A DNA stretch of 46,097 bases from Clostridiales bacterium. Lineage in GTDB: Bacteria; Bacillota; Clostridia; Lachnospirales; WQUN01. Where the stretch lies: positions 1 through 46,097 of the forward strand of contig JAISWZ010000122.1 of NCBI GenBank assembly GCA_031270945.1, in the 5' to 3' direction. Position numbers and translations under genes: made by a program. The first letter of the stretch is position 1; every line of letters begins with the position of its first letter. The notes below the pieces were generated by a model that was not told the origin of the DNA, ran no database searches, and saw nothing but the letters and a program-made list of their open reading frames with translations. Positions 34,501 to 41,358 of the stretch are shown in pieces.

Positions 34501-36255
34501 GTGAGGGGTTCCAGCAAACGTATATCCAGCCTTGGCTTGAAGCGTAATGGTAGCTGTGTAGATTGTGTCGCTTTCGAAAACTCCGTTGACTTCAGGCGAC
34601 CAAGAGATCGTTCCTGTGTACTGGTTGGTCTCTTCAACAGCCAAGTCAGGCTCTTGCCCGGCTACCGGAAGATCGACTCCAAGGATGACGTTTCTGTCAA
34701 CCTTTGAAATCACGGTTTCTGGCACTGTGACAGCCTTGAGGCAGATGTTCGCTCCAGCGCTTGTCCATCCGCCAGATCCGGTTTCGCTGGCGTAGCTCTC
34801 TCCAGCATTGAACACTGCTTGGTTGTAGTTGGTCTTTATCTCAGCGGGAGTTATTCCGCCAGTGTATTCCGCTATGATCGCGAACTTTCCGGCAGGAAGA
34901 ACAATGTTGTCCTTGATGTTGAATGTGTTGTACCCAGCGTATTGGGAGACGAGCTGGCCAAGGTACCTTTCCTTGTTCAAGCTTCCCGGCACGCTGCCGT
35001 CAGTGATCGATGTGTCAAGGTAGAGGTTCACGGTCTCGCCCATAGTCGCTGAATAGACTTTGAGCTTGGTGAGCTTCTCTCCAGCGGTCGACGTGAAGAC
35101 GTTGGCGCCGTTTCTCCAGGAGATGAACCAGGACAGGCCAAAGGGATCGTAGTCATAAACTTTTTCGAAAGGGTTGTTCTCTTCGGCTGAGTCATACACA
35201 AAAGCCGCGAATCCAGCCCAAGCGTCTTCATAGGATATCCAGAAGTAGCCGTTTATGCCCCAGCTTGTGCCCCAGCTGTTTTTGCACAGCCAAGCGCCGT
35301 TTTTGGAAGGCCTGTTGGCTTCGTTGAAGTTCGTGGCAGGATAGTTGTCATCCCAGCCAACAACAGCGACAGCGTGGTTTGTTCTGGGTGAGCATGGAAC
35401 CCATGTTCCTGTCGAGTTAAGCTCTTTGTAGTCAGTGAAGCTTTTTGGAACCATGTAAGCAGAAGTCTCGCTGTTCCAGTTGGCTGTCTGCCCAGATCCG
35501 TTGTTTGTCACGGATCCGTCAGCGTAAAGGCTTATTGTGGCAGCGCCGTACTGCAAGATGGCGTTTTGGATAATTTCGATGTCATACGAGGTGACAGGAG
35601 TCAAGTCATAACGGATGAGAGTTTCCGGGTCAGACGGATAATCGCGTGTTATTTGCCATACATTAGGAACTGTGTAAGAGGCTGAAGCATTAGTTATGTC
35701 ATCTAACGTCATGTTGCTAGCCCCGCCAACATCATCAAACGGGTCCGCTCCAGTCTTGACTGCTCCGCGAAGCTGGTTGCGCATCAAGTACGCCATGAGC
35801 GTGCTGTCGCTTCCGCCTCCGGTTACCCCCCTGTTGAACCCAAGAAGGTTCGGGGTGTTTTTCAATGTGCTTGCCAAAGCTCCTGCGGCATGGTACTCCG
35901 ACAGATCCAAGATTGTGCCGGTTTTCACTATCGTCGCGCTTTCGATTGCGGCAATGCCGGCAAACGACCAGCAGAGGCCGTCCGCAGCTTGGTTCTTGAC
36001 TGGCGATTGGTTCTTCACATTGCTTGGATCGTTGTTATATGCTGAGTCTGTGGTCTGCGGAGCGCTGCGCCCCACTCTTGAAACCATGCCTTGAGGCAGG
36101 GTAATTCCGTCGTCGATATACCCCGTCCCATGCACTGCACTTTCCTCCAAAGCCAAAGCCGTCCTTACACCATTGCCTGCGAACGGCACAGCCAGCGCGG
36201 CTGCGAGCAATAGCAACAACACCGCAATCTTGGGGCGTGTGGCCCATTTCTTCAT
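28558..36255 (-). CDS. Giant secreted papain-like (C1) protein with lectin-like domain and 19 repeats
   Basis: 2565 residues. A signal peptide covers about residues 1-36. The C1 peptidase domain (about 70-360) keeps oxyanion glutamine Q89, catalytic C95 (GLCWSF), H294 (NHAVAVVGWDD) and N326 (CKNSWGTSWG), so it looks active. A lectin-like domain typical of clostridial C1 proteins follows (about 365-515). Then come 19 copies of a unit of about 100 residues with the pattern P..G..P....ET.QYTG...W.P....FDYDTVYTATI.L..K.GYT..GV...FF.V.GA....ANSG.V.A.FP.T. Copies are divergent, so the array is old. An InlB/Flg_new repeat (from about 2418) and a Pro/Thr linker precede a tail rich in PDG and PPGT. 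No LPXTG motif, SLH domain or C-terminal membrane helix is visible. The ATG at 36255 has GAGGAGG before it; the longer frame to 36516 runs through a repeat and is rejected. It may cleave or bind host or neighbour proteins. Confidence 0.9.
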   Translation of the reverse strand: MKKWATRPKIAVLLLLLAAALAVPFAGNGVRTALALEESAVHGTGYIDDGITLPQGMVSRVGRSAPQTTDSAYNNDPSNVKNQSPVKNQAADGLCWSFAGIAAIESATIVKTGTILDLSEYHAAGALASTLKNTPNLLGFNRGVTGGGSDSTLMAYLMRNQLRGAVKTGADPFDDVGGASNMTLDDITNASASYTVPNVWQITRDYPSDPETLIRYDLTPVTSYDIEIIQNAILQYGAATISLYADGSVTNNGSGQTANWNSETSAYMVPKSFTDYKELNSTGTWVPCSPRTNHAVAVVGWDDNYPATNFNEANRPSKNGAWLCKNSWGTSWGINGYFWISYEDAWAGFAAFVYDSAEENNPFEKVYDYDPFGLSWFISWRNGANVFTSTAGEKLTKLKVYSATMGETVNLYLDTSITDGSVPGSLNKERYLGQLVSQYAGYNTFNIKDNIVLPAGKFAIIAEYTGGITPAEIKTNYNQAVFNAGESYASETGSGGWTSAGANICLKAVTVPETVISKVDRNVILGVDLPVAGQEPDLAVEETNQYTGTISWSPEVNGVFESDTIYTATITLQAKAGYTFAGTPHNFLAVPGANSVSSIGGSGVATAVFPPTSISTDEVVSINSIALTSPVGGQAPKRNITETDQFSGLVSWKPALTNGVFDYGTVYSATIILGEKPGYTFLGIPADFFTVPGAVSARNEANTGVVIAVFPKTAYDKLTPISLADIDGLTAPVVGEAPRTSIDGNGQFKGTVTWVPEVKGSFEYDTVYTALISLEASDGYTFEGVEQNFFKVAGANAENLANSGAVSAVFPKTKAKATWPITISDLQVARPVAKELPVYEIVETDQYTGAISWSPVKDGVFFYASSYQATITLTAKEGYTFDSVPENFFKIEGATVTNEAGSRIVNAVFPIMDVKFPGSEVFGVNAPVAGEVPSKTAYGEGFTGRVTWYPSVADKFLPGVYYVAGITITFEKGYFRLPFEDYFSVPGATASHYISDSGRISVQYPMTDGIPITIRDVEIEPPVEGVKGAPTITENEEYSGTILWYPVQSPNAEPDQNYSALVTFDTKFGYTLLYTPYDFFRVAASRKVQYNTLTYELTAFFDNNPSKYAQKVGIDEISLATPVANETAPTNIIECEEYFGEVLWKPAPVDGRFDFGTTYSAVITLTPKEGFSFKGVTQDFFTVKKAVETTNAAKSRVVRATFKPTANRPTSGPVTLGSISVPVPKALAAPASEVVETAQYTGTVSWYPEPNPVFDYSTIYTATIDLTAKPGFTFDGVAKDFFLVPGANVVSNSENSGKVTAIFPKTDKVPDKVISIADLTLVAPKAGNPPEFFTVETNEFEGRILWIPEVYGTFAYDTLYTAEIRVRPKAGYTVDGVAKDFFKVKNATSATNPADSGEVVALFPRTEVAEGTVVSLPTIPIPAPLYGEEAPTEITATEQYTGTITWTPAAPDGFEKDTVYTATVNLTPKSRYTLDGVPANFFKVPAATETQSAANSGIVTATFPRTEVDPPKTVSQKDISLTAPKAGVAPARYVANTTEFSGTVIWSPSADKGFEYDTTYTATITLTSFGEYYFHRVPKDFFNVIGALSSTNEANSGVVVAVFPKTEPKPAATISLKDIHIEVPSAGSVPAASIAETEQFTGTVSWSPSDPTFGYETYYTATIEISPRAGYTLAGVPQDYFNVLGASFSENLENSGTVTAVFPRTGTAPAKIVDLKEIPLTQPRAEVEPVLTVETEQYTGVVTWVPEVHGIFAYNVEYYPTVELQAKSGYTFEGVPENFFTNENAKQVTNKAGSGTVIITFPKTEYSEDYVISDSELIFGYPLPGYAPDYQLGESEQFTGTITWSPEVKETFAYNTTYTATVNVTPKPGFTLVGVPKNHFKKDATESVTHAAASGLVTVKFHPTESKPMVDIQEVKFSAPKPGVAANNKIKENEQFSGAIFWNPSASKGFAYSTGYVATVALVAKGEYTFDGVPEDYFEVPGALATSNVANSGIVTAIFPNTVAAPDKKINIPALGLSTPVGGAAPATLISETAQYGGTVTWSPAAAEYFDYDTVYTATINLAVKPGYTLNEVAENFFSVADAESVTYVSGSGVVTVVFPATQPAVVEPERERITLSNIPLSAPEAGAAPERQIRETEQYTADVRWNPPVDEYFDYETEYTATIDLRLKEGYTTDGLSANFFTVFGATSTTNREGELTVLATFPATGPAPEAPMDPIKIFELTLKAPVPGEAPSRSILDTPQFSGHVDWSPDIDGVFDYDTVYTATINLTAKENYTLLGVPANRFTVSGAIATNDANSGVVTAVFPKTEQAPREPDSVVSIAGIVLAAPIAGLAPAYEIKETNEYTGAVTWTPAVSGIYEYLTAYTAKIILTPKTGYTLDGVSENFFNVEGAISTANGANSGEITANFPSTGPNPAIKTVTFDANGGSVYPSSAVTATNGTLKSLPLPSRSGYRFDGWYTGEGGVGDKVTVTTVYYEDYTIYAKWNVIGPTPTPDPNSSITPKPALGEIIFGTFVVVATNRVQNPDGSLLLPDGGTLIREDNSSFSVPPGTIVKPDGTVETPSNN

Positions 36256-36342
36256 AATGCTGCCTCCTCTCGTATCTTCAAGCGGGTTCCTTGACAAGCG
36301 AAGCCATGCCGGGCCTTCGGTCGGCGCGCGTGAGCCCTTGGG

Positions 36343-36419
36343 GCATATCCCAAAATCGCAAAGCATTGCCAGGGCTCTGGCGATTTGCCATAAGCCGCAT
36401 GTATTTCTTTGGAATACGC
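36343..36419. repeat. GCATATCCC-family element in the giant-gene leader
   Basis: Ends GCATATCCCAAAATCGC and TTTGGAATACGC, interior GCAAAGCATTGCC/GGCGATTTGCC. Diverged copy. Confidence 0.6.
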
Positions 36420-36505
36420 ACTTTATAACCCTCCGCGCAACGCCCGCATGGCTGCTTTCAAGATGCCCGCTTTTAAACGCATACCCTTGCGGATATGCTG
36501 TTGGC

Positions 36506-36570
36506 GCATATCCCAAAACTCCTGAAATAGCCAGAAAAAGCCATCGCTGCTTTAGAGCACTTTTTCAAGC
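36506..36570. repeat. Truncated GCATATCCC-family element
   Basis: The left end GCATATCCCAAAACTCC and part of the arm remain; the right end is replaced by the next copy, which starts at 36571. Confidence 0.55.
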
Positions 36571-36674
36571 TAAGAGCATATCCCAAAATTATATCCGAGG
36601 CAGCGGAAAAATCCGGCATTGAAGCATTTGCCAGGATTTTTCCGCTGCCATTTCGGAATTTTGGGATATGCACT
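36571..36674 (-). repeat. Full-length palindromic element in the giant-gene leader
   Basis: TAAGAGCATATCCC ... GGGATATGCACTAA. Arms GGCAGCGGAAAAATCC and GGATTTTTCCGCTGCC are a matched variant of the GGCGCCGG arms in other copies, so the base changes preserve pairing. Confidence 0.88.
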
Positions 36675-36803
36675 AAAAATCATTTCGGGATATGCTTAGA
36701 GGCTGCAGCGTAAACGGACTTGTTAATCATCTTGATGATCGCAACCTCCCTTTGTACTGTTCTTGGCTTCCTAGCCCACGAGCGCAAAAAGCCTTGCCAT
36801 AAC

Positions 36804-36832
36804 AGTATACTTTATTTCGCCTAATTTTGCAA
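36804..36832 (-). promoter_or_regulatory. Promoter of the giant surface protein gene
   Basis: TTGCAA at 36832-36827, 17 bp, TATACT at 36809-36804 on the minus strand. The 5' leader would be about 540 bases and carry three palindromic elements. Confidence 0.75.
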
Positions 36833-37329
36833 GCCTCTAGCTGCAAATTTCGTCGCATCTCGTGCGAGACTATTACAGCTCACTAAAATAACCGAAAATT
36901 CGACACTTTGTTGTAATTCTTAAGAGTTTCAAGTTAAACTTGATAGCTGAAAATACATAATTACACGCTCATGAGGGGGCAAGTTAATTCAAACATTCAA
37001 GCCAGATTTTGGTTTGTCGACTCTTTTATCGCTGCCCAGCGCCCTGCAGGCGCTGGGCAGGCGCTGAACCTTAGTGATCATTCATGCTTGTTGCGCAACT
37101 ATTTCACACTTAGTCGCTAAATTTTACATTGTCGAATCCTGGGCATAATGGGCCCGTTCCTCCCATTCCGCCATTTATTCCAGTACGATAAATCTCTGTC
37201 AAATTGGTTTGCAATAATAAGCGTCACTATCCGACAAATTTAGGCTCATATCCAATTTCCCCAACTGAAATGAGAAATGTAAGCCACAAGTTCTGCACAC
37301 AGGATTGGCCGCTTGTGTTATACTGTATC
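36833..37329. other. Intergenic region with one perfect hairpin
   Basis: The only structure is at 37032-37060: CTGCCCAGCGCC and GGCGCTGGGCAG around CTGCA, with no T-run on either side. No gene is supported. Confidence 0.5.
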
Positions 37330-37450
37330 CATATCCCAAAATTCCAAAAAAAGGGCGCAGGAAAAGTCATACCGATGCTTTAACGCGTTGCTTTTCCAAG
37401 CCTTAGCGCGTTGCTTTTCCAAGCGTTATAAAAAAGTTTGGGATATGTGC
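37330..37450. repeat. GCATATCCC-family element with internal duplication
   Basis: CATATCCCAAAATTCC ... AGTTTGGGATATGTGC. GCGTTGCTTTTCCAAGC is present twice in a row inside, so this copy grew by a local duplication. Confidence 0.75.
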
Positions 37451-37601
37451 TGTGCGCATTACGCGCGAGCGAAAACATCCGCCAAATTCATTTTTGCTTT
37501 CGCTCGTGAGCAATTCAATTCTTTGCATTTCCAGAATTCCCTGAACCGCCGGGTGAATCTGGTTCCGCTCCTCTTTGAGCGAAGCTTTATTTTTCTTTAG
37601 G

Positions 37602-37686
37602 GCATATCCCAAAATTAATCTTAGGGCTTGCGAAAGTCACGCGTTAAAGCATCGCGCGCCACTTGCGAAATTTGGGGATATGCACT
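37602..37686 (-). repeat. Palindromic element upstream of the alcohol dehydrogenase gene
   Basis: GCATATCCCAAAATTAATC ... AATTTGGGGATATGCACTTA. It ends about five bases before the ribosome binding site. Confidence 0.8.
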
Positions 37687-37704
37687 TAGTTAGGAGAGAC
37701 GCAG

Positions 37705-38922
37705 ATGCATTCCTTTTCCCGCATTGCCGCAGTGGCGGGGTGCAGGGCATTCCAGTCCGCTTTCAAGGCTGGGGCATGCCTTATCCCATGGCCAGCCCCC
37801 CAAGTGGTTAAAGGAGAGAATTCCTTGCAGCAGCTTCCGGGCTTGGCTAAAAGGTTCTCTATTGAAAAGGCGCTTGTGGTCACAGATCAGACCATAGCGT
37901 CCTTCGAGCTGTTCGCAGCCATGACGGAAAGCTTGGCCAAGCATGGCGTAAAGTGCGCCATATATGACAAGACGCCTCAAAACCCTACGACAGAGGCTGT
38001 AGAAACCGCTTTCGGCCTCTACAAGGAAAACTCTTGCTCAGGGATTATAGCTATTGGAGGCGGCTCCCCTATTGATTGCGCCAAAGGGGTTTTATGCCGG
38101 ATAGTCCATCCAGGCAAGCAGCTTGGCCAGCTTAAGGGCGTTTTCAGGGTTCTCAAAAAGACGCCTCCCCTCTTCGCCATTCCAACCACTGCAGGCACAG
38201 GAAGCGAAGCCACTTTGGCGGCGGTGATAAAAGACTCTTCTACAAAAGAAAAGTACGCGATTTCAGATCCGTCTTTGATGCCTGACGTCGCAATCCTGGA
38301 TCCTTTGCTTACGCTTGGCCTTCCTCCGTCAATCACGGCAGCGACCGGAATGGACGCGCTCACTCACGCGGTTGAGGCTTGCATAGGCAGATCGAACACC
38401 AGGGCCACGACTGTAGCCGCCTGGCAGGCCGCCAGGCTCGTTTTCGAAAACCTTGAAACAGCTTTCAACAATGGAAAAGACATAAAGGCCCGCTCCAACA
38501 TGCAGCAGGCCGCTTACTTGGCTGGCGTGGCGTTCACCAGAGCTTATGTAGGCAACGTCCATGCGCTGGCGCACGCGCTTGGCGGCCTTTACGGAACCCC
38601 CCACGGGCTTGCCAACGCCATTCTCCTGCCCGCCGTCCTTGAAAGGTACACCGACAGCGTTTGGACGCCTTTGTCACAGATGGCAATCGAAGCTGGCGTA
38701 GGCGCTGGGGGCTCCACCCAGGAAAGGGCGGAGTCTTTCATAGCGGAGATCAAAAAGCTCAGCGAGTCTCTGGGCATTCCCAAAAAGCTCGATGACTTGA
38801 AGCCCCAAGACATGCCTAAGCTTGCCGCCAGGGCCGCCGCCGAGGCTAACCCGCTTTACCCTGTTCCTGTCATCTTCTTTCAAGAGGACTTCGAACAGAT
38901 CCTGCAGGGGATGCTGCCGTAG
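37705..38922 (+). CDS. Iron-containing (group III) alcohol dehydrogenase
   Basis: 405 residues. The nucleotide-binding part shows GGGSPIDCAKG (118-128) and PTTAGTGSEAT (160-170). The metal site by family analogy is D217 and H221 (GMDALTHAVE), H286 (NVHALAH) and H300 (GTPHGLANA), with H290 at the active site. The family interconverts aldehydes or ketones and alcohols with NAD(P)H and iron or zinc; typical roles are fermentation or diol and sugar-alcohol metabolism. Substrate is not predictable here. TTAGGAGAGACGCAG precedes the ATG. The first 25 residues lie before the conserved start of the fold and may be dispensable. Monocistronic, followed by a terminator. Confidence 0.93.
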   Translation: MHSFSRIAAVAGCRAFQSAFKAGACLIPWPAPQVVKGENSLQQLPGLAKRFSIEKALVVTDQTIASFELFAAMTESLAKHGVKCAIYDKTPQNPTTEAVETAFGLYKENSCSGIIAIGGGSPIDCAKGVLCRIVHPGKQLGQLKGVFRVLKKTPPLFAIPTTAGTGSEATLAAVIKDSSTKEKYAISDPSLMPDVAILDPLLTLGLPPSITAATGMDALTHAVEACIGRSNTRATTVAAWQAARLVFENLETAFNNGKDIKARSNMQQAAYLAGVAFTRAYVGNVHALAHALGGLYGTPHGLANAILLPAVLERYTDSVWTPLSQMAIEAGVGAGGSTQERAESFIAEIKKLSESLGIPKKLDDLKPQDMPKLAARAAAEANPLYPVPVIFFQEDFEQILQGMLP

Positions 38923-38971
38923 CGCACAGTCGGAAACGTGGCTGTCGTACGTCAGTTAGGGATGCCTTAGA

Positions 38972-39029
38972 GATATCAAAATCCTCAAGCGCGGCTTTTC
39001 TTAGGCGCAAAATTAATTTTGGGATATGC
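38972..39029. repeat. Shortened GCATATCCC-family element
   Basis: GATATCAAAATCC ... AATTAATTTTGGGATATGC. The left end is decayed and the central stem shortened. Confidence 0.55.
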
Positions 39030-39048
39030 TTTATTCTATTTTTTCTTG

Positions 39049-39079
39049 AGCCCAGAGTCTGCAGACTTTGGGCTTTTTT
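39049..39079 (+). terminator. Terminator of the alcohol dehydrogenase gene
   Basis: AGCCCAGAGTCTG and CAGACTTTGGGCT pair almost perfectly and are followed by TTTTTT. The other strand also has a weaker T-run. Confidence 0.82.
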
Positions 39080-39657
39080 CGTGCGCCTCTCGCTAAAAAA
39101 AGCCGTTCTCCCCACTATTCTATGACTCCGTCCATGTCTTGCGATTAGGGACTGACATTTAGAATCTTTCGTGGTTTTGCGCCAATTATAACCGTCTTAA
39201 AACCGCAAGTCTGACATCGATTCCGCATTTTCGAAGGTGCTCCCAGGTCACGCAGCCTCGCGCCCGTCGCGCCGGGCCAGGCTTTCGCGCCAACCTGGAG
39301 CGTAACCCCTACTTCAGAAAAGGCGCGGCGCAAGCCATCCCAATGCGGCTTGCAAGCGCAAATTTAGGGATGCGCTTTTTGATGACACCTTTCAACATAT
39401 TCTTCGACTTGGTTGCAGCGCTACTTCACAGTTCAAATGATCTGCAAATATGCAGCCCCAGGTCTTCCAGATTTGCTTTTGCGCGGTTTTAGCCGCTTTT
39501 TGAGGCGTGGGCGGGCTATTCATATCAATATATTTCCTGTTCAAGATTAGAAAAAAATAGGTTCGGTCTGCCCCATGGATGAAATTGCGGAATTTTGGAA
39601 TATGCGCTTATGGCCATGTTATCCGATGCCAAGCAAACTTTCGCTTGCATATAATCA
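39080..39657. other. Intergenic region with repeat fragments
   Basis: It holds half elements (GCGGAATTTTGGAATATGCG near 39586; GCAAATTTAGGGATGCGC near 39357). No gene is supported. Confidence 0.45.
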
Positions 39658-39686
39658 TTGACTATTGGCAATCTCAAAGCTATAAT
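39658..39686 (+). promoter_or_regulatory. Promoter of the MBOAT-DHHW operon
   Basis: TTGACT, 17 bp, TATAAT, about 95 bases before the MBOAT start. Confidence 0.82.
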
Positions 39687-39780
39687 TGTTCTGAGAGAAA
39701 AGGCAACTGCCCATTGATTCCCATTAATCTTTATAAGATCCATGGTTAGATATGGGATTTATAGAAAAAAGAGGTGAAAA

Positions 39781-41214
39781 ATGGTTTTTTCTAGCCTCCC
39801 ATTCTTGTACTTATTCTTGCCCGCCACTTTGCTGCTTTACTATCTGGCGCCAGGAATCAAGCTCAAAAACGGCGCTTTGCTGTTGGCGTCAATAGCGTTT
39901 TACGCTCTTGGAGAGCCCGCGTATGTAATTCTTCTTGTTGCCGCCACATTCTCCGCATACGTGTTTGCTCCAAGAATAGCCAAGAACCGAGAGTTGGCAA
40001 AGGGAAAGGTCTTGCTTGCCATTTCGGTTGCGATTAACGTTTCGTTCCTGCTAGTCTTCAAGTACGTGCCGCTTCTGGCGAAAACCGCAAACGATATCTT
40101 TGGCGCCTTTCTTCCGGTTCCAAAGCTTCAGCTACCAATCGGGATCTCCTTCTACACGTTCCAGGTTCTGACGTACACTATCGACGTTTACCGAGGGAAG
40201 ACCGAGCCGCAAAGATCCTTCGCCAAGCTTCTGCTCTACATCTCAATGTTTCCCCAGCTTATCGCGGGGCCCATTGTTAGGTATGCGGACGTCGAGAAGC
40301 AGATCGAAGACCGAACCGTGTCAGTGCCCCAAATATCCTCAGGCATCTTATGCTTTGTCTGCGGGCTCGCAAAGAAGGCGCTGATCGCTGACCACGCCGG
40401 GAAAATTTCATCAAGCCTTTTGGGCACAGGCGCCATGTCCACGATAGGTGCCTGGCTTGGAATTCTTTTGTTTGCGTTCCAGATATACTTTGACTTTTCT
40501 GGATACTCCGACATGGCCATAGGGCTTGGGAGAATGTTCGGGTTTGAGTTCATGCAAAACTTCAACTACCCTTACATCTCGCGCTCAGTCACCGAGTTTT
40601 GGCGAAGGTGGCACATGTCCCTGGGAACCTTTTTCAGAGACTATGTCTACATCCCGCTTGGCGGCAACAGGAAGCGCCAAGGATTGAATATCGCGGTCGT
40701 TTGGATCCTGACCGGCTTCTGGCACGGCGCTGAGTGGAACTTCGTTCTGTGGGGCGCCTATTTTGGCGCAATCTTGGCCGTTGAGAAATTTTTGTTGCCC
40801 AAATTTTTATTGCTAAAATTTCTATTGCCCAAGATTCACTTGAAAGTCCCAAGCGCAGCCAAATGGGCCGTATGCTTTTTCACAGTGAACATTGGCTGGG
40901 TCATCTTCTCCAATACTGACCTCTTAGGCATCTGGCATACGCTTGAAGCCATGTTTTCGTATCGCGCCGCTTCGTTTTTCGAGGTGTCAACGGCAAAGCA
41001 AAGCGTTTTGTTCCTGGCGTTTTGCATGCTGGCATCCACCCCCTTGGCAAAGAATCTGGCAACGCGGGCCCTAAAATGCCCAGCTTTGATGAGCCCCGTT
41101 GGCTCTGTGGCGAGCTCTTTGGCGGTCGCTGTTTTCTCCTTCGCCATTCTGGGCCTGTGCACCATATCCCTTGCGGCTTCTTCGTATAGCCCGTTTTTGT
41201 ATTTTAGGTTTTGA
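39781..41214 (+). CDS. MBOAT-family membrane O-acyltransferase (AlgI-like)
   Basis: 477 residues with about ten membrane segments. The family landmarks are present: FPQLIAGPIVRY (157-168), the QNFNYPYISRSVTEFWRRWHMSL stretch ending near 281 (with H278), FFRDYVYIPLGGNR (284-297), and the proposed catalytic H315 in GFWHGAEWN. AlgI-type proteins move acyl groups, usually acetyl, across the membrane onto a polysaccharide. The next gene encodes the matching extracellular partner, so the pair probably acetylates an exopolysaccharide or wall polymer. GAGGTGAAAA precedes the ATG. Its last codons and stop lie in the first unit of a 46-base tandem repeat. Confidence 0.94.
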   Translation: MVFSSLPFLYLFLPATLLLYYLAPGIKLKNGALLLASIAFYALGEPAYVILLVAATFSAYVFAPRIAKNRELAKGKVLLAISVAINVSFLLVFKYVPLLAKTANDIFGAFLPVPKLQLPIGISFYTFQVLTYTIDVYRGKTEPQRSFAKLLLYISMFPQLIAGPIVRYADVEKQIEDRTVSVPQISSGILCFVCGLAKKALIADHAGKISSSLLGTGAMSTIGAWLGILLFAFQIYFDFSGYSDMAIGLGRMFGFEFMQNFNYPYISRSVTEFWRRWHMSLGTFFRDYVYIPLGGNRKRQGLNIAVVWILTGFWHGAEWNFVLWGAYFGAILAVEKFLLPKFLLLKFLLPKIHLKVPSAAKWAVCFFTVNIGWVIFSNTDLLGIWHTLEAMFSYRAASFFEVSTAKQSVLFLAFCMLASTPLAKNLATRALKCPALMSPVGSVASSLAVAVFSFAILGLCTISLAASSYSPFLYFRF

Positions 41215-41350
41215 TTGCAAGAAAGCAATGCCAGACCCGTTTTCGCGTTTTAGTTTTTGATTATAAGAAAAGCCATGCCAGCCCGTTTTCGCGTTTTAGT
41301 TTTGATTATAAAAAAACCATGCCGGCCCGTTTTCGCGTTTTAGTTTTGAG
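41190..41350 (+). repeat. Four 46-base tandem units across the MBOAT stop codon
   Basis: Units start with CCCGTTTT at 41190, 41236, 41282 and 41326. The first encodes the protein's end (PFLYFRF and stop); the others are noncoding, and the last runs into the ribosome binding site of the next gene. Units 2-4 resemble each other more than unit 1, as expected for outward growth from the coding end. Confidence 0.9.
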
Positions 41351-41358
41351 GTGCATAC

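Noticed and set aside
36256..36516. Longer N-terminus for the giant protein
   Set aside because: The extension covers repeat elements; the signal peptide and GAGGAGG fix the start at 36255.
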